DNA of 48,344 bases from a bacterium (GTDB lineage Bacteria; Acidobacteriota; Polarisedimenticolia; Polarisedimenticolales; Polarisedimenticolaceae), in NCBI GenBank assembly GCA_024226515.1, contig JAAELQ010000018.1, positions 1 to 48,344 of the forward strand. The letters run 5' to 3'. The translations under genes and the position numbers were made by a program. Under the pieces are notes generated by a model. The model was not told the origin of the DNA. It made no database searches and saw only the letters and a list, made by a program, of their open reading frames with translations. This document shows positions 34,552 to 44,153 of this stretch, in pieces (position 1 is the stretch's first letter; each line of letters begins with the position of its first letter).

Positions 34552-36284
34552 GCGACTTCCTGTTCACGACGCAAAGCGCTTGCTCGGCCCGGCTGGGCCG
34601 CGTGTTGCGCGAGTACCTGGGCCCTCTGACCGGCGACGTCGAGGAGATCGAGAGCGACTGGGGCTCGCTCGCGGTGGCGCGCGCCCCGCACGACCCACCG
34701 CTTCTCGTCGCCGACGACCGGGCTCGCACCGTCCTCGCGGGCCGGCCGCTGGTTCGGGCGCCCGTCGCGGCGACGGAAGACGGGCAGCCGCTGTCCTTTG
34801 CCCATGCGCGACTCGGCGAACCGGGCAACGCGTCGTGGGACACGTTGCTCGACGGTCCGTTCGCGGCGCTGCGCATCGAGCACTCGGGCAAGGGCCACCG
34901 CCTCGTCACCGACCTCTTCGGCTGGCTTCCGGTGTATCGCGGGACGGATCGACAGACGGGCGATCTCGTGCTGGGAACGCACCTCGAAGGTGTCGCATGC
35001 GCGGCGCGGCGCGGCGCGGCGATCGATCCGGTATCGGCGGCCGAGTTGTTGTTGAACCAGCACTGCGTTCCACCGCGCACCCTGTACGACGGAGTCGAGC
35101 TCGTCGCGGCGGCCGGCGAGGTGACGTTCGACGGGTCGACACAGGTCGCTTCGTCGACCTACTGGGAGCCGCGTGAGGATGCGTTCTCCGACCTGGACGA
35201 GGCGGCGTTGTCCGTGCGCGAAGCACTGCGCGAGAATCTGAACGCGGCGTGCCCTCCGGGATCGAGCGCCGGCATCCTGCTCAGCGGCGGGGAGGATGCG
35301 CGTGCGGTGCTGGGCGCCGTGTCGCCCGACGTCGACGTGTCGGCTTTCACGCTGGCGGACGAGGAGAACCGCGAGGTGCGAGTCGCGCGCGCCGCGGCGC
35401 GCGCCTACGGCGCCCGCTTCACCTTCGCGCAACGCAAGCCCGACCACTACCCGGCGATCTTCGAGGACGCCGCGCGAATCGCCGGAGCGACCTCGGGCTT
35501 CATGGACCTGCATTACCTCCGCATCCACGAGGAGCTGCGTTTGGCCGAGCTGCCGATCGTTCTCGGCGGCCTCTGCTCGGACCTGTTCCTGAAGGGCGGG
35601 CGCGCACCGGAGGACCCGGATCCCGCGCTGCCCTTCCGGCTGCCGGCGACCGACGGCATTCGCGCGGAGCTCGTCGCGGAGGTCCGAGACCGGCGGGTGG
35701 CCCGGCGGGAGCGCTTGCTGGAGCTGCGCCCGCGCTCGGCCGCGGAATGGGACCAGGTGTGGCCGGGGTCGATCTGGGTCTACGACGGCAATTTTCAGGG
35801 CGCGAGGCGGATGTTCAACGTCCACGAGCCCTACCAGTGCAACGCCATGATCCGGGCGGCAAGTCGCACGCCCCTCGAGTGGAAGCAGGAGCGGCGCCTG
35901 TTCCATCGCGCGATGCGTCCGTTCTTCCTGCGTTCGTGGTACGTACCGCACGCACGCACCCGCTTCCCGGTGCTTGGCCGCTGGGGCAACGCGCCACTGC
36001 GGCCGTTCCTGCGCGCGGGGCGCGAGCTCGGCGAGCTGCTCCGCGGCCGGGCGTTCAAGCACCAGTTCGGCTGGCCCAAGCCGCGCCACGTCGTTTCCTC
36101 GCCGGCGACCGCCGCCCTGCGCGAGCGTCACCCGCTGGCGTCGTCCCCTCTCGGCGTCGTCTTCGACGAGACGGACGAGTCGAGGCTGTGGCAGCAACTG
36201 GATTCGGCCTGGCATCCGCGGCGCCGGATGATCGCGCTGCAGCTGGGCTTCCTGACCGCGCACGCGGCGGGCGAACGCCGCTAG
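34548..36284 (+). CDS. Asparagine-synthase-like protein lacking the glutaminase cysteine
   Basis: A 578-residue protein. The N-terminal half resembles the Ntn-type glutaminase domain of AsnB (LLDGPFAALRI, TDLFGWLPVYRG) but starts MSDFLF, so the catalytic Cys2 is absent and glutamine hydrolysis is not expected. The C-terminal PP-loop is GILLSGGEDARAVLG (SGGEDAR at 246-252), a variant of SGGxDSS. Such proteins activate a carboxylate and transfer an amine, often to non-Asp substrates such as peptides, lactams or sugars. It is translationally coupled to the QueC-like gene, so both adenylate-forming enzymes probably work on one substrate. Confidence 0.82.
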   Translation: MSDFLFTTQSACSARLGRVLREYLGPLTGDVEEIESDWGSLAVARAPHDPPLLVADDRARTVLAGRPLVRAPVAATEDGQPLSFAHARLGEPGNASWDTLLDGPFAALRIEHSGKGHRLVTDLFGWLPVYRGTDRQTGDLVLGTHLEGVACAARRGAAIDPVSAAELLLNQHCVPPRTLYDGVELVAAAGEVTFDGSTQVASSTYWEPREDAFSDLDEAALSVREALRENLNAACPPGSSAGILLSGGEDARAVLGAVSPDVDVSAFTLADEENREVRVARAAARAYGARFTFAQRKPDHYPAIFEDAARIAGATSGFMDLHYLRIHEELRLAELPIVLGGLCSDLFLKGGRAPEDPDPALPFRLPATDGIRAELVAEVRDRRVARRERLLELRPRSAAEWDQVWPGSIWVYDGNFQGARRMFNVHEPYQCNAMIRAASRTPLEWKQERRLFHRAMRPFFLRSWYVPHARTRFPVLGRWGNAPLRPFLRAGRELGELLRGRAFKHQFGWPKPRHVVSSPATAALRERHPLASSPLGVVFDETDESRLWQQLDSAWHPRRRMIALQLGFLTAHAAGERR

Positions 36285-36350
36285 GACGGAACGCCCGTGC
36301 TAGAATCAGCCACGCACCGGGTCGCGTCCGGCCCCATTCCAGAAAGAGAA

Positions 36351-37253
36351 ATGACCATGAAACCAGGGACTTTCATGCTCGTCGTCATTCTGTCGATCGC
36401 GCTCTCGACCACTGCTTCGGCCCAGGAGACCGCCTCCACGCCGGCGGGCGCCACCGCGGCCGGGACCGAGGCCGCGCCCGCGCCGCGCGCGGACCTGTCC
36501 GGAGCGAACCAGCTCGTTCGCGACCAGAAGTACGGCGAGGCCGAGACCGCGCTCGCCGGGCTGCGCGAGGAGTTTCCCGAGGACCCGTCGCTGCTGTTGA
36601 TGCACGGCGAGGTGCTCCTGGCGCTGGGCCGCCCGGCGGACGCAAGGGACCCGCTGGCTCGCTGCGCCGAGCTGGATCCCGAGCGCAAGCGGGTGAACTT
36701 CCAGCTCGCCTCCGCGATGGCCGCCACGGGGGACTCCGACGGCGCGATCGAGGCCTTCGGGCGCGAGATCGCGATGAGCGAGGAGCAGAACATCCTCGTC
36801 CTGGCCCACCTCAACCGCTCGATGCTGTTCCAGCAGAAGCGGAAATGGGCCGAGTCCGCAACCGAATTGCAGCAGGTGCTGGAGCTCGAGCCGACACGAG
36901 TCGACGTCTACGGCGACCTGGTCGCGACGCAGCTCCAGGCCGGGAAGACGGACGACGCCGAGGCCACGCTGACCCACGGTATCGAGGCGGGATTCACCTC
37001 CGCCGCGCCGCACTACTACAGCCTCGGCGCCCGGTTCTACAAGCAGAAGCGCTACTCCAAGGCCGCGGGAGCGCTGACCAAGGCGCTGGAACTGGACCCG
37101 CAGCTGGCGCAGGCCGAGCGCAGCCTCGCCGCGACGCTGGAGAAGCTCGGCCGCGAGGACGAGGCAAGACAGCACCTGAAGCGCTATCTCGAGCTCGAGC
37201 CCGACTCTCCCGACGCCGCCAAGATCACGGAGAAGCTCGCCGAGGTCGGCTGA
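36351..37253 (+). CDS. Secreted TPR-repeat protein
   Basis: A 300-residue protein with a signal peptide (MTMKPGTFMLVVILSIALSTTASAQ) and a low-complexity Ala/Thr/Pro linker (residues about 28-48). TPR repeats run to the end (YSKAAGALTKALELDPQLAQ, EDEARQHLKRYLELEPDSP). ATG 36351 is chosen over the upstream GTG because it yields the signal peptide; the ribosome binding site is weak. A TAGAAT hexamer at 36301 may be a -10 box. It ends before the promoter and attenuator of the rimP operon. Role unknown. Confidence 0.85.
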   Translation: MTMKPGTFMLVVILSIALSTTASAQETASTPAGATAAGTEAAPAPRADLSGANQLVRDQKYGEAETALAGLREEFPEDPSLLLMHGEVLLALGRPADARDPLARCAELDPERKRVNFQLASAMAATGDSDGAIEAFGREIAMSEEQNILVLAHLNRSMLFQQKRKWAESATELQQVLELEPTRVDVYGDLVATQLQAGKTDDAEATLTHGIEAGFTSAAPHYYSLGARFYKQKRYSKAAGALTKALELDPQLAQAERSLAATLEKLGREDEARQHLKRYLELEPDSPDAAKITEKLAEVG

Positions 37254-37310
37254 GCCGCAGACCGCCACGCGCCGCCGGTACGAGGCGCAAAGACGGCGAA
37301 ACCCTGCCCC

Positions 37311-37339
37311 TTGAACCCTTTGGCGAATTCGGCTAACCT
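37311..37339 (+). promoter_or_regulatory. Sigma70-like promoter of the rimP-nusA-infB operon
   Basis: TTGAAC (37311-37316) and TAACCT (37334-37339) are separated by 17 bases. Transcription would begin near 37346, about 10 bases before the terminator-like hairpin. A second weaker box (TTGACT, 37409) lies after the hairpin. Confidence 0.5.
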
Positions 37340-37355
37340 AGGGCCGGTATTGGGT

Positions 37356-37380
37356 AGGTGGGCCGGGGCCCACCTTTTTT
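37356..37380 (+). terminator. Intrinsic terminator in the rimP leader, probable attenuator
   Basis: AGGTGGGCC pairs with GGCCCACCT around a 2-base centre, followed by TTTTTT. It is a standard intrinsic terminator on the plus strand. It lies between the 36351 gene and rimP, and between the predicted promoter and the rimP start, so it can end the upstream gene and also attenuate the operon. Confidence 0.75.
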
Positions 37381-37468
37381 ATTGCCGCGAGGCGGAATTC
37401 CGCAGCGGTTGACTTGCTGCCGGGGCCAAAAATGCCCGGACCCGGCGGCCGAGGGAGTAGTCCATCCG

Positions 37469-37957
37469 ATGGACGTGACGAGGCACGAACAGCTAGTGAG
37501 CGCGGTCAACGAGCTCACTCGCGACGTCGTGGCCCAGGTGGGCCTCGAGCTCGTCGAGATCCGACTGCGTGGCTCGAGTCGGCGACGCACGCTGCGCGTC
37601 GACATCGATCGCGCGGGGCCCGCGGGCATCAATCTCGACGACTGCCAGCGCGCCAGCCACGCGATCGGCGAGGCGCTCGAAGAGTCCGATCTGATCCCCG
37701 GAAGCTACGTACTCGAGGTCTCCTCGCCCGGCGCCGACCGACCGATCCAGTCGGCCGAGGACATCCGTCGCAACACCGGCCGCAAGATCCTGGTCGAGAC
37801 CGACGACCCCGAGGCCGGTCGGAAGACGTACAGGGGCGTACTGCTCGGCAGCGCCGACGGCGGCCTCTCGATTCGCGATTCAGAGAATCAGGAAGTCCAC
37901 CTCCCCCTCGAAACGATCCAGATCGTCCACCAGGACGTCGGGTTTGATCATGAGTAA
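37469..37957 (+). CDS. rimP: Ribosome maturation factor RimP
   Basis: A 162-residue protein that binds and helps mature the 30S subunit. The N-terminal alpha/beta domain has the family pattern VGLELVEIRLRGSSRRRTLRV, the INLDDCQRAS segment and PGSYVLEVSSPGADRPI. The C-terminal Sm-like domain follows (YRGVLLGS, IQIVHQDVGF). ATG 37469 has GAGGGAG 11 bases upstream. Its last 8 bases overlap the nusA start. This is the standard first gene of the nusA operon. Confidence 0.95.
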   Translation: MDVTRHEQLVSAVNELTRDVVAQVGLELVEIRLRGSSRRRTLRVDIDRAGPAGINLDDCQRASHAIGEALEESDLIPGSYVLEVSSPGADRPIQSAEDIRRNTGRKILVETDDPEAGRKTYRGVLLGSADGGLSIRDSENQEVHLPLETIQIVHQDVGFDHE

Positions 37958-39413
37958 CGAACTCTTCCATACCATCGAACAGATCGGCCGCGAGAAGGGC
38001 CTCGAGACGGATGTCATCATCCAGGCGCTCGAGGAAGCCTACGCCGCGGCGACGCGGAAGTACTACGCCAGCAGGCAGGACTTCGGCGCGCGGTTCGATC
38101 CGTCGACGGGCGTATTCGTCGTGTTCTCCAAACAGACCGTCGTCGAGGACGACGATCTCGCCGATCCGGACACCGAGATCACACTGTCCGACGCGAAGTC
38201 GAAAATCGACGACGCCGAACTGGGCATGATCATCGAGACGGAGCACGTGACGGAGGCTCCGTTGACGCGCATCGCCGCGCAGGCGGCGAAGCAGGTGATC
38301 TACCAGAAGGTCAAGGAGGCCGAGCGCGAGCTGATCTGGGAGGAGTACCACGACCGCGTGGGAGAGCTGCTCACGGGACAGGTCAAGCGCTTCGATCGTG
38401 GCGACATGATCGTCGACCTCGGTCGCACCGAGGGCGTGATGCCGCGTCGCGAGCAGTCGCGTGCCGAGCACTACAACCCCGGCGACCGCATCCGTGCGGT
38501 GCTGGTCAACGTCGAGCGCCTGGGCAAGGGGCCGCAGCTGCTGCTGTCGCGCGCCCACGAGATCGTCGTCGAGAAACTGTTCGAGATGGAAGTGCCCGAG
38601 ATTTACGACGCCACGGTCAGCATCGTGGCGGTCTCGCGCGACGCCGGAGAGCGCAGCAAGGTCGCCGTGCGTTCCAAGGACCGCGACGTCGATCCGGTCG
38701 GCGCGTGCGTGGGCATGAAGGGCTCGCGCGTACAGGCCGTCATTCGCGAGCTGCGCGGCGAGAAGATCGATATCGTGCAGTTCGACGAGGACCAGTCCAG
38801 CTACGTGCGCAACGCGCTCAACCCGGCGTCGATCAACCGCGTCGCGGTGCGCGACTACGAGACGCGCGAGATGGAAGTCATCGTCGCCGAGGATCAGCTG
38901 TCGCTCGCCATCGGCAAGCGCGGACAGAACGTGCGGCTGGCGAGCAAGCTCGTCGGCTGGCACCTCGACATCAAGAGCGAGGCCGAGAAGAAGGCCGAAG
39001 TCGAGGCCGAGATGGAGCGTATGCAGCTCGCCAGCCAGGAGCTCTCCGGCCTGCCGGGTATCCGGCCGGACGTGGCGCAGTTGCTGCTCGAGGCCGGCTT
39101 CCGCACGATCGAGGAAGTCTCGCTGGCCTCGATGGAAGATCTGACCGGCATCGACGGCGTCGACGAGGAGACCGCGATCTCGGTCCATGACGCCGCCGAG
39201 ACGGTCATCGAAGAACGCCCCGACGAGCCCGAGGCCGTCGAGGAAGACGCAGAAGAGTCCGAGGAGCTCGCCGTCGAGGGCGAGGAAGCGGAGCCAGTGC
39301 TCGAAGAGGCCGCCGTCGCGGCGGTCACGGTCGAGACGGCCGAGCCGGAAGCCGGACCGGACGCCGAAGAGGCGCCCGCCGAGCCGACCGACGAAGATAC
39401 GAAGCCGGAGTAA
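37950..39413 (+). CDS. nusA: Transcription termination/antitermination factor NusA
   Basis: A 487-residue RNA polymerase-binding factor. ATG 37950 (MSNELFHTIEQIGREKG) overlaps rimP; an in-frame ATG two codons upstream is less likely. The N-terminal RNAP-binding domain covers about 1-130, S1 about 138-200 (TGQVKRFDRGDMIVDLGRTE), and the KH domains about 205-350 (GMKGSRVQAVIRELRGEKID, LAIGKRGQNVRLA). A helix-hairpin-helix region (LSGLPGIRPDVAQLLLEAGF) covers about 365-425. The last 60 residues are a Glu-rich tail, longer than in short NusA forms. With boxA in the rRNA leader it would form the antitermination complex. Confidence 0.97.
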   Translation: MSNELFHTIEQIGREKGLETDVIIQALEEAYAAATRKYYASRQDFGARFDPSTGVFVVFSKQTVVEDDDLADPDTEITLSDAKSKIDDAELGMIIETEHVTEAPLTRIAAQAAKQVIYQKVKEAERELIWEEYHDRVGELLTGQVKRFDRGDMIVDLGRTEGVMPRREQSRAEHYNPGDRIRAVLVNVERLGKGPQLLLSRAHEIVVEKLFEMEVPEIYDATVSIVAVSRDAGERSKVAVRSKDRDVDPVGACVGMKGSRVQAVIRELRGEKIDIVQFDEDQSSYVRNALNPASINRVAVRDYETREMEVIVAEDQLSLAIGKRGQNVRLASKLVGWHLDIKSEAEKKAEVEAEMERMQLASQELSGLPGIRPDVAQLLLEAGFRTIEEVSLASMEDLTGIDGVDEETAISVHDAAETVIEERPDEPEAVEEDAEESEELAVEGEEAEPVLEEAAVAAVTVETAEPEAGPDAEEAPAEPTDEDTKPE

Positions 39414-39427
39414 ACCGCGGAGTTTCC

Positions 39428-41992
39428 ATGCAAAAGGTCAGGGTTTACCAGCTAGCGAAAGAGCTCAAGGTTCAGAGTGCGCTGATCCTCGAGTTACTCG
39501 ACCGTCTGGGTCACGACGTCAAGTCCGACCTCAGCACGCTGGATTTGAAGGTCGCGGACCTCGTGCGCGACAAGGTGACGCTGGCCATCAGCCAAGAGCG
39601 CAAGCGCCTCGAGGAAGAGCGGCAGGTCGAGGAAGAGATCGCTCGCGAGGAAGCTCTGCTCGCAGAGAAAGAGAAGAAGCAGGAGCCCGCGCCCGCCGAG
39701 CCGGTGGCGGCGGAACCGGCCGAGCCGGCCGCCGAAGAGAAGCCCGCCGAGGCCCCCGAACCGGTCACGGTACCCGAGCCGGCCGCACCGGCGGTCCCGG
39801 TCGCGGCCAAGCCGGCGACGCCGGCCGCGCCTCCCGTGGCGCCCACGGCGCCGGCCGCGACTCCAGGCATTCCGGAGCGCCCGGTTCCCATCGCTGCCAA
39901 GACGACCGCGACCGCTCCGCCGACGCCCGGCGTCCCCGGGGCGCGCAAGCCGCGCGTCTTCCCGGCGCGACGCATTCCGACACCGGCCAGCCTCAAGCCG
40001 AAGCCGAAGCCCGCTCCGCGCACCGTGCCTCCGACGGGCGCACGGCCGCCCGTGGGCGGCAGGCCCCCGCTGCCTCCGCGGCAGGGTCCCCTGCCCGACC
40101 GGCCTCATCGACCGCACAAGAAGCGGCGACGCAAGGACAAGAGCGCAGACCGTGCGAACACGCCGATGGCTCCGACGAGGCCGAAGCCCGAGCTGCCTCC
40201 GGTTCCCGAGAAGATCACGCTGTCCGAGGGCGTGACCGTCAAGGAGCTGGCCGAGAAGCTCGAGCGTAAGTCGAAGGACGTCATCGCCAAGTTGATCCCG
40301 CGCGGTGTGCTGGCCACGATCAACCAGCCGCTCGACCCGCAGATGGCGATCGAGGTCGCCAAGGAGTTCGGTTCGACGGCGACGATCGTCAGCTTCGAGG
40401 AAGAGGCTCAGCGGGGCGACGCCACGGGCGCCGCGGACGACATCGTGGTGACCGAGGACGAGACTCCGGCCACGGATCTCGCCCCGCGTCCCCCGGTCGT
40501 GACCGTGATGGGCCACGTCGACCACGGCAAGACGTCGCTGCTCGACGCGATTCGCACGACCAACGTGGTCGACCGCGAGGCGGGCGGCATCACGCAGCAC
40601 ATCGGCGCTTACCAGGTCGAGGAGAACGGGCAGAAGATCACGTTCCTCGATACGCCGGGCCACGAAGCGTTCACGCTGATGCGTGCCCGCGGCGCGCGCG
40701 CGACCGACATCGTCGTGCTGGTGGTCGCCGCCGACGACGGCGTCAAGCCGCAGACCCTCGAGGCGATCGATCACGCTCAGGCGGCCAAGGTGCCGCTCGT
40801 GGTCGCGGTGAACAAGATCGACAAGCCCGGAGCGAACACCGAGCGCGTCAAACAGCAGCTCGCCGAGCGCGAACTGCTCGTCGAGGAGTACGGCGGTACG
40901 ACGGTCTGCTGCGAGGTCTCGGCCAAGCAGCGCACCGGTCTCGACGAGTTGCTCGAAATGATCCTGCTCGTCGCCGACATGAAGGAACTGCAGGCCAGCC
41001 CGACCAAGCCCGCCACGGGCGTGGTGCTCGAGGCGCGGCGCGACCGGAGCAAGGGCGTCCTCGCCACCGTGCTGGTCCAGGAAGGCACGCTGAAGATCGG
41101 TGATGCGTTCATCGCCGGCGCGTCCTACGGCAAGGTCCGCGCGATGACGGACGAGCACGGACGGCGAACGACCGAAGCCGGCCCCTCGACCCCGGTCGAG
41201 GTCATGGGCTTCGCCACCGAGGCCGGATCCGGCGACTCGTTCCAGATCGTATCCACCGAGTCGAAGGCGCGTCAGATCGCATCGTTCCGACAGGAGAAGG
41301 CTCGCGCCGAGAAGCAGCGCAAGAGCGCCCGCCGCTCGCTCGAGAGCCTCGCCGCCGATATCGCGGCCGGAGAGGTCAAGGAGCTGCCGGTCTTGCTCAA
41401 GGCCGACGTGCACGGCTCGGTCGAGGCGATCGAGAAAGCGCTCGCCGACCTACCGACGGACAAGGTGCGGGTCGGTATCCTGCGCAGCTCGATCGGCGCG
41501 ATCACCCAGGCCGACGTGCTGCTGGCCGCCGCTTCCAACGCGATCATCGTCGGCTTCAACGTCCGCCCGGACAAGGGGGCGGCGGATCTGGCCAAGCAGG
41601 AAGGCGTCGACATCCGCCCCTACACCGTGATCTACAGCCTGCTCGACGAGATCAAGTCCGCCATGGTCGGACTGCTCGAGCCGACGTACAAGGAGAACAT
41701 CCTGGGGCAGGCCGAGGTCCGGCAGCTGTTCAAGGTGCCGAAGATCGGCTTCATCGCCGGCTGCTACGTCACCGGCGGCAAGGTCACGCGCAAGGCCGAG
41801 GTCCGACTGCTGCGCGAGAACGTCGTGATCTACACGGGCAAGGTCGGATCGCTACGCCGCTTCAAGGACGACGTGGCCGAGGTCAAGCAGGGCTACGAGT
41901 GCGGCATCGGCATCGAGGGTTACAACAACCTCAAGGAAAGCGATGTCATCGAGTTCTTCGAGATGCAGAGGATCGAGGCCACGAGCCTCTAG
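39428..41992 (+). CDS. infB: Translation initiation factor IF-2
   Basis: An 854-residue GTPase that delivers initiator tRNA to the 30S subunit. The N-terminal IF2_N domain ([20 protein letters not shown]) is followed by a Pro/Ala/Lys-rich linker of about 200 residues, and a second IF2_N-like element ([20 protein letters not shown]) precedes the G domain. The G motifs are GHVDHGKT (362-369), DTPGHEAF and NKID (from 462). The C terminus closes canonically ([11 protein letters not shown]). A GGAG is present 15 bases after nusA. The Pro/Ala linker varies greatly between phyla and here is long and GC-driven. Confidence 0.97.
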   Translation: MQKVRVYQLAKELKVQSALILELLDRLGHDVKSDLSTLDLKVADLVRDKVTLAISQERKRLEEERQVEEEIAREEALLAEKEKKQEPAPAEPVAAEPAEPAAEEKPAEAPEPVTVPEPAAPAVPVAAKPATPAAPPVAPTAPAATPGIPERPVPIAAKTTATAPPTPGVPGARKPRVFPARRIPTPASLKPKPKPAPRTVPPTGARPPVGGRPPLPPRQGPLPDRPHRPHKKRRRKDKSADRANTPMAPTRPKPELPPVPEKITLSEGVTVKELAEKLERKSKDVIAKLIPRGVLATINQPLDPQMAIEVAKEFGSTATIVSFEEEAQRGDATGAADDIVVTEDETPATDLAPRPPVVTVMGHVDHGKTSLLDAIRTTNVVDREAGGITQHIGAYQVEENGQKITFLDTPGHEAFTLMRARGARATDIVVLVVAADDGVKPQTLEAIDHAQAAKVPLVVAVNKIDKPGANTERVKQQLAERELLVEEYGGTTVCCEVSAKQRTGLDELLEMILLVADMKELQASPTKPATGVVLEARRDRSKGVLATVLVQEGTLKIGDAFIAGASYGKVRAMTDEHGRRTTEAGPSTPVEVMGFATEAGSGDSFQIVSTESKARQIASFRQEKARAEKQRKSARRSLESLAADIAAGEVKELPVLLKADVHGSVEAIEKALADLPTDKVRVGILRSSIGAITQADVLLAAASNAIIVGFNVRPDKGAADLAKQEGVDIRPYTVIYSLLDEIKSAMVGLLEPTYKENILGQAEVRQLFKVPKIGFIAGCYVTGGKVTRKAEVRLLRENVVIYTGKVGSLRRFKDDVAEVKQGYECGIGIEGYNNLKESDVIEFFEMQRIEATSL

Positions 41993-42007
41993 TAGGCTTG
42001 CCTGCCG

Positions 42008-42340
42008 GTGACCGTCGGCGTCTACAACATCGAGATTCACCTGCCCGGCGCGGGATCGCTGAAGAACAAGCGACAGGTCCTGCGCCGCCTGAAGGACCGG
42101 CTGCGCTCGCGCTTCAACGTGGCGCTGGCCGAGACGGGCGAACACGCCGACCTGTGGCAGCGCGCCGAGTTGATCCTCGTCTCCGTGGCGTCGAACCGTG
42201 ACGCGCTGGAGCAACTGTTCGAATCCGTACATCGCGAGGCGGAGCAACTGGTCCCGGGCCAGATCATCGAGATCGGCCGCGAGTTCATCGACGCATCGGA
42301 GTCCGGGCCGGCCGCCTGGATGGAGGAGTTCTCGGAATGA
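42008..42340 (+). CDS. DUF503 family protein (YlxP-like)
   Basis: A 110-residue protein at GTG 42008, typical length for DUF503. The family pattern is visible at the start (VGVYNIEIHLPGAGSLKNKR, VLRRLKDRLRSRFNVALAE). In Bacillus the homologue YlxP lies between infB and rbfA, as here. Its function is not firmly known. The ATG of rbfA overlaps its stop. Confidence 0.9.
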   Translation: MTVGVYNIEIHLPGAGSLKNKRQVLRRLKDRLRSRFNVALAETGEHADLWQRAELILVSVASNRDALEQLFESVHREAEQLVPGQIIEIGREFIDASESGPAAWMEEFSE

Positions 42341-42717
42341 GCGGACACCGCGTACAGCGTGTCGCCGATCTCGTGCGCGAGACCGTCTCTTCCCTGCTGC
42401 GCGGCGACGTGCGCGACCCGCGCCTGGGTTTCGTCACCGTGACCGACGTGCGCATGTCGCAGGATCTACGCAGCGCCCGCGTCTTCGTCTCGGTCCTCGA
42501 CGAGGACAAGCAACCTTCGCTGGACGCGCTGCGACGCGCGACGCCCTTCATCCGGCGCGAGCTGGGCCGCCGGGCCAAGCTGCGCCACACGCCGGAGCTG
42601 CGCTTCATCCACGACGAGTCGGTCGAGACCGGCTTCCGGCTCGACGCGCTGCTCGAGGAAGAGGGCGCCGCGACGGATCTTCCGCCGGACGACGGGGACT
42701 CCGGGGACGCGAAGTGA
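42337..42717 (+). CDS. rbfA: Ribosome-binding factor A
   Basis: A 126-residue protein of normal length that helps late 16S processing and 30S maturation. The KH-like fold is seen in RVADLVRETVSSLLRGDVRD, GFVTVTDVRMSQDLRSARVF and LRHTPELRFIHDESVETG. It is joined to DUF503 and truB by 4-base overlaps (ATGA and GTGA). Confidence 0.95.
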   Translation: MSGHRVQRVADLVRETVSSLLRGDVRDPRLGFVTVTDVRMSQDLRSARVFVSVLDEDKQPSLDALRRATPFIRRELGRRAKLRHTPELRFIHDESVETGFRLDALLEEEGAATDLPPDDGDSGDAK

Positions 42718-43613
42718 CCGACTGGTCCGGTCTGCTGCTGGTCGACAAGCCGGAAGGCCCGACGAGCCACGACATCGTGGCCCGCGTGCGGCGCGCGACC
42801 GGGCAACGCCGCATCGGCCACGGCGGAACGCTCGATCCACCCGCCTCCGGACTGCTTCCGCTGGTCCTGGGACCCGCGACGAGACTCGTGCGCTTCCTGC
42901 CGCACTCGCCGAAGACCTACGTGGGCACGTTTCGCCTGGGGCTCGAGACGAGCACGGACGATACCCAGGGCGAGGTCCTCGCGCGCCACGACGGCGATCT
43001 GCCGCCCGCCACGCGGGTCGTCGAGCGCGCCGGCGCCATGATCGGGACGAGCCTGCAGGTCCCACCGAACGTCTCTGCGCGCAAGGTCGGCGGACAGCGG
43101 CTGTACCGCCTGGCGCGCGCCGGCCGCGAGATCGACGCCCCGGCCGCAGAGGTGACGATCGAGCGCTTCGACGTCGAGCCCACGGACGAGCCGGCCACCT
43201 TCACCTTCGTCGCCTCGGTCTCGGGCGGCACGTATATCCGCTCGATGGTCCGCGACCTCGGGGGCGAGCTGGCCTGCGGCGGGGCGCTGGCCTCCCTGCG
43301 CCGCACCAGGATCGGGCCACTGGACATCGCCGACGCGGCGCCGGTCCCCGCCGACGGCAGCCCGGACCCGGAGCTGCTGCGCGAGCGGCTGATCCCGCCG
43401 AGCGAGATGCCGCTGGCTCCCCCGTCGGTTCGCCTCGCCACGGCCGACGAGGCTCGTGGATTCACCCTGGGACAGGCGGTCGAAAGTGGAGAAAAGCTCC
43501 CGGATTCGGGCTACTGCCGGGTCACCGACGCCGGCGGGAGGCTGCTGGGAATCGGGGAGATCACGGAGGGTCGTCGGATCAAACCGCGGGTGGTGATCGC
43601 CCCCCCCCTGTGA
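42714..43613 (+). CDS. truB: tRNA pseudouridine synthase TruB
   Basis: A 299-residue enzyme forming pseudouridine 55 in tRNA. The motif GHGGTLDPPASGLL contains the catalytic Asp41 (GHxGTLDPxAxG). Further family features are KTYVGTFRLGLETSTDD, GGTYIRSMVRDLG and a C-terminal PUA-like segment. GTG 42714 lies in a GTGA overlap with rbfA. Confidence 0.95.
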   Translation: MTDWSGLLLVDKPEGPTSHDIVARVRRATGQRRIGHGGTLDPPASGLLPLVLGPATRLVRFLPHSPKTYVGTFRLGLETSTDDTQGEVLARHDGDLPPATRVVERAGAMIGTSLQVPPNVSARKVGGQRLYRLARAGREIDAPAAEVTIERFDVEPTDEPATFTFVASVSGGTYIRSMVRDLGGELACGGALASLRRTRIGPLDIADAAPVPADGSPDPELLRERLIPPSEMPLAPPSVRLATADEARGFTLGQAVESGEKLPDSGYCRVTDAGGRLLGIGEITEGRRIKPRVVIAPPL

Positions 43614-43691
43614 TACTTTCCGGGCGTTATTTTTTCCGACTTCACGATCTAGCCCGTACGCAAACGTTGGCGGGTTTGGAGGAGAAGCACG

Positions 43692-43961
43692 GTGTCTCTG
43701 CACGGCCAGAACAAGACCGACCTTATCACCGACTACCGGACTCACGACTCGGATACGGGATCCCCTGAAGTTCAGGTTGCGATCCTGACCAAGCGCATCC
43801 AGTACCTGACCGAGCATTTCAAGATCCACGCGAAGGATCACCACTCGCGCCAGGGACTGCTGAAGATGGTCGGCAAGCGTCGTCGCCTGCTCGACTATCT
43901 CAAGCGAAAAGACCACAATCGCTATCAGGAGATCATCGGTCGCCTCGGAATCCGCAAGTAG
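43692..43961 (+). CDS. rpsO: 30S ribosomal protein S15
   Basis: An 89-residue protein, exactly the usual length. The family sequence is visible ([42 protein letters not shown]). GTG 43692 has GGAGGAGA upstream. S15 binds 16S rRNA helices early in 30S assembly. Its place between truB and pnp is conserved in many bacteria. No intrinsic terminator separates it from pnp. Confidence 0.97.
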   Translation: MSLHGQNKTDLITDYRTHDSDTGSPEVQVAILTKRIQYLTEHFKIHAKDHHSRQGLLKMVGKRRRLLDYLKRKDHNRYQEIIGRLGIRK

Positions 43962-44153
43962 ATTCCGGGTCGCCGCCGATCGACGACCTTTGATTCCAGC
44001 CGAACTCACCCCTCGCAGTGCACTCCGGGGCGCACCCGGTGAGTCTCGAATTCCGCGTGCGGCCCCCGCGAGTTTCGCGATCCGCGCACGAACCCCTGGC
44101 CCCGAAACCCAAAACTCAGAAACGAGACAGAACAAGAAGTAAGAAAGACACCC

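Noticed and set aside
33799..36284. QueC-like/AsnB-like pair as a known anti-phage system (Qat or type IV CBASS)
   Set aside because: None of the other components (ATPase, TatD nuclease, nucleotidyltransferase, effector) are present nearby.
43614..43691. T-run after truB as a terminator
   Set aside because: No GC-rich stem precedes the T-run convincingly, and rpsO follows closely in the same direction.
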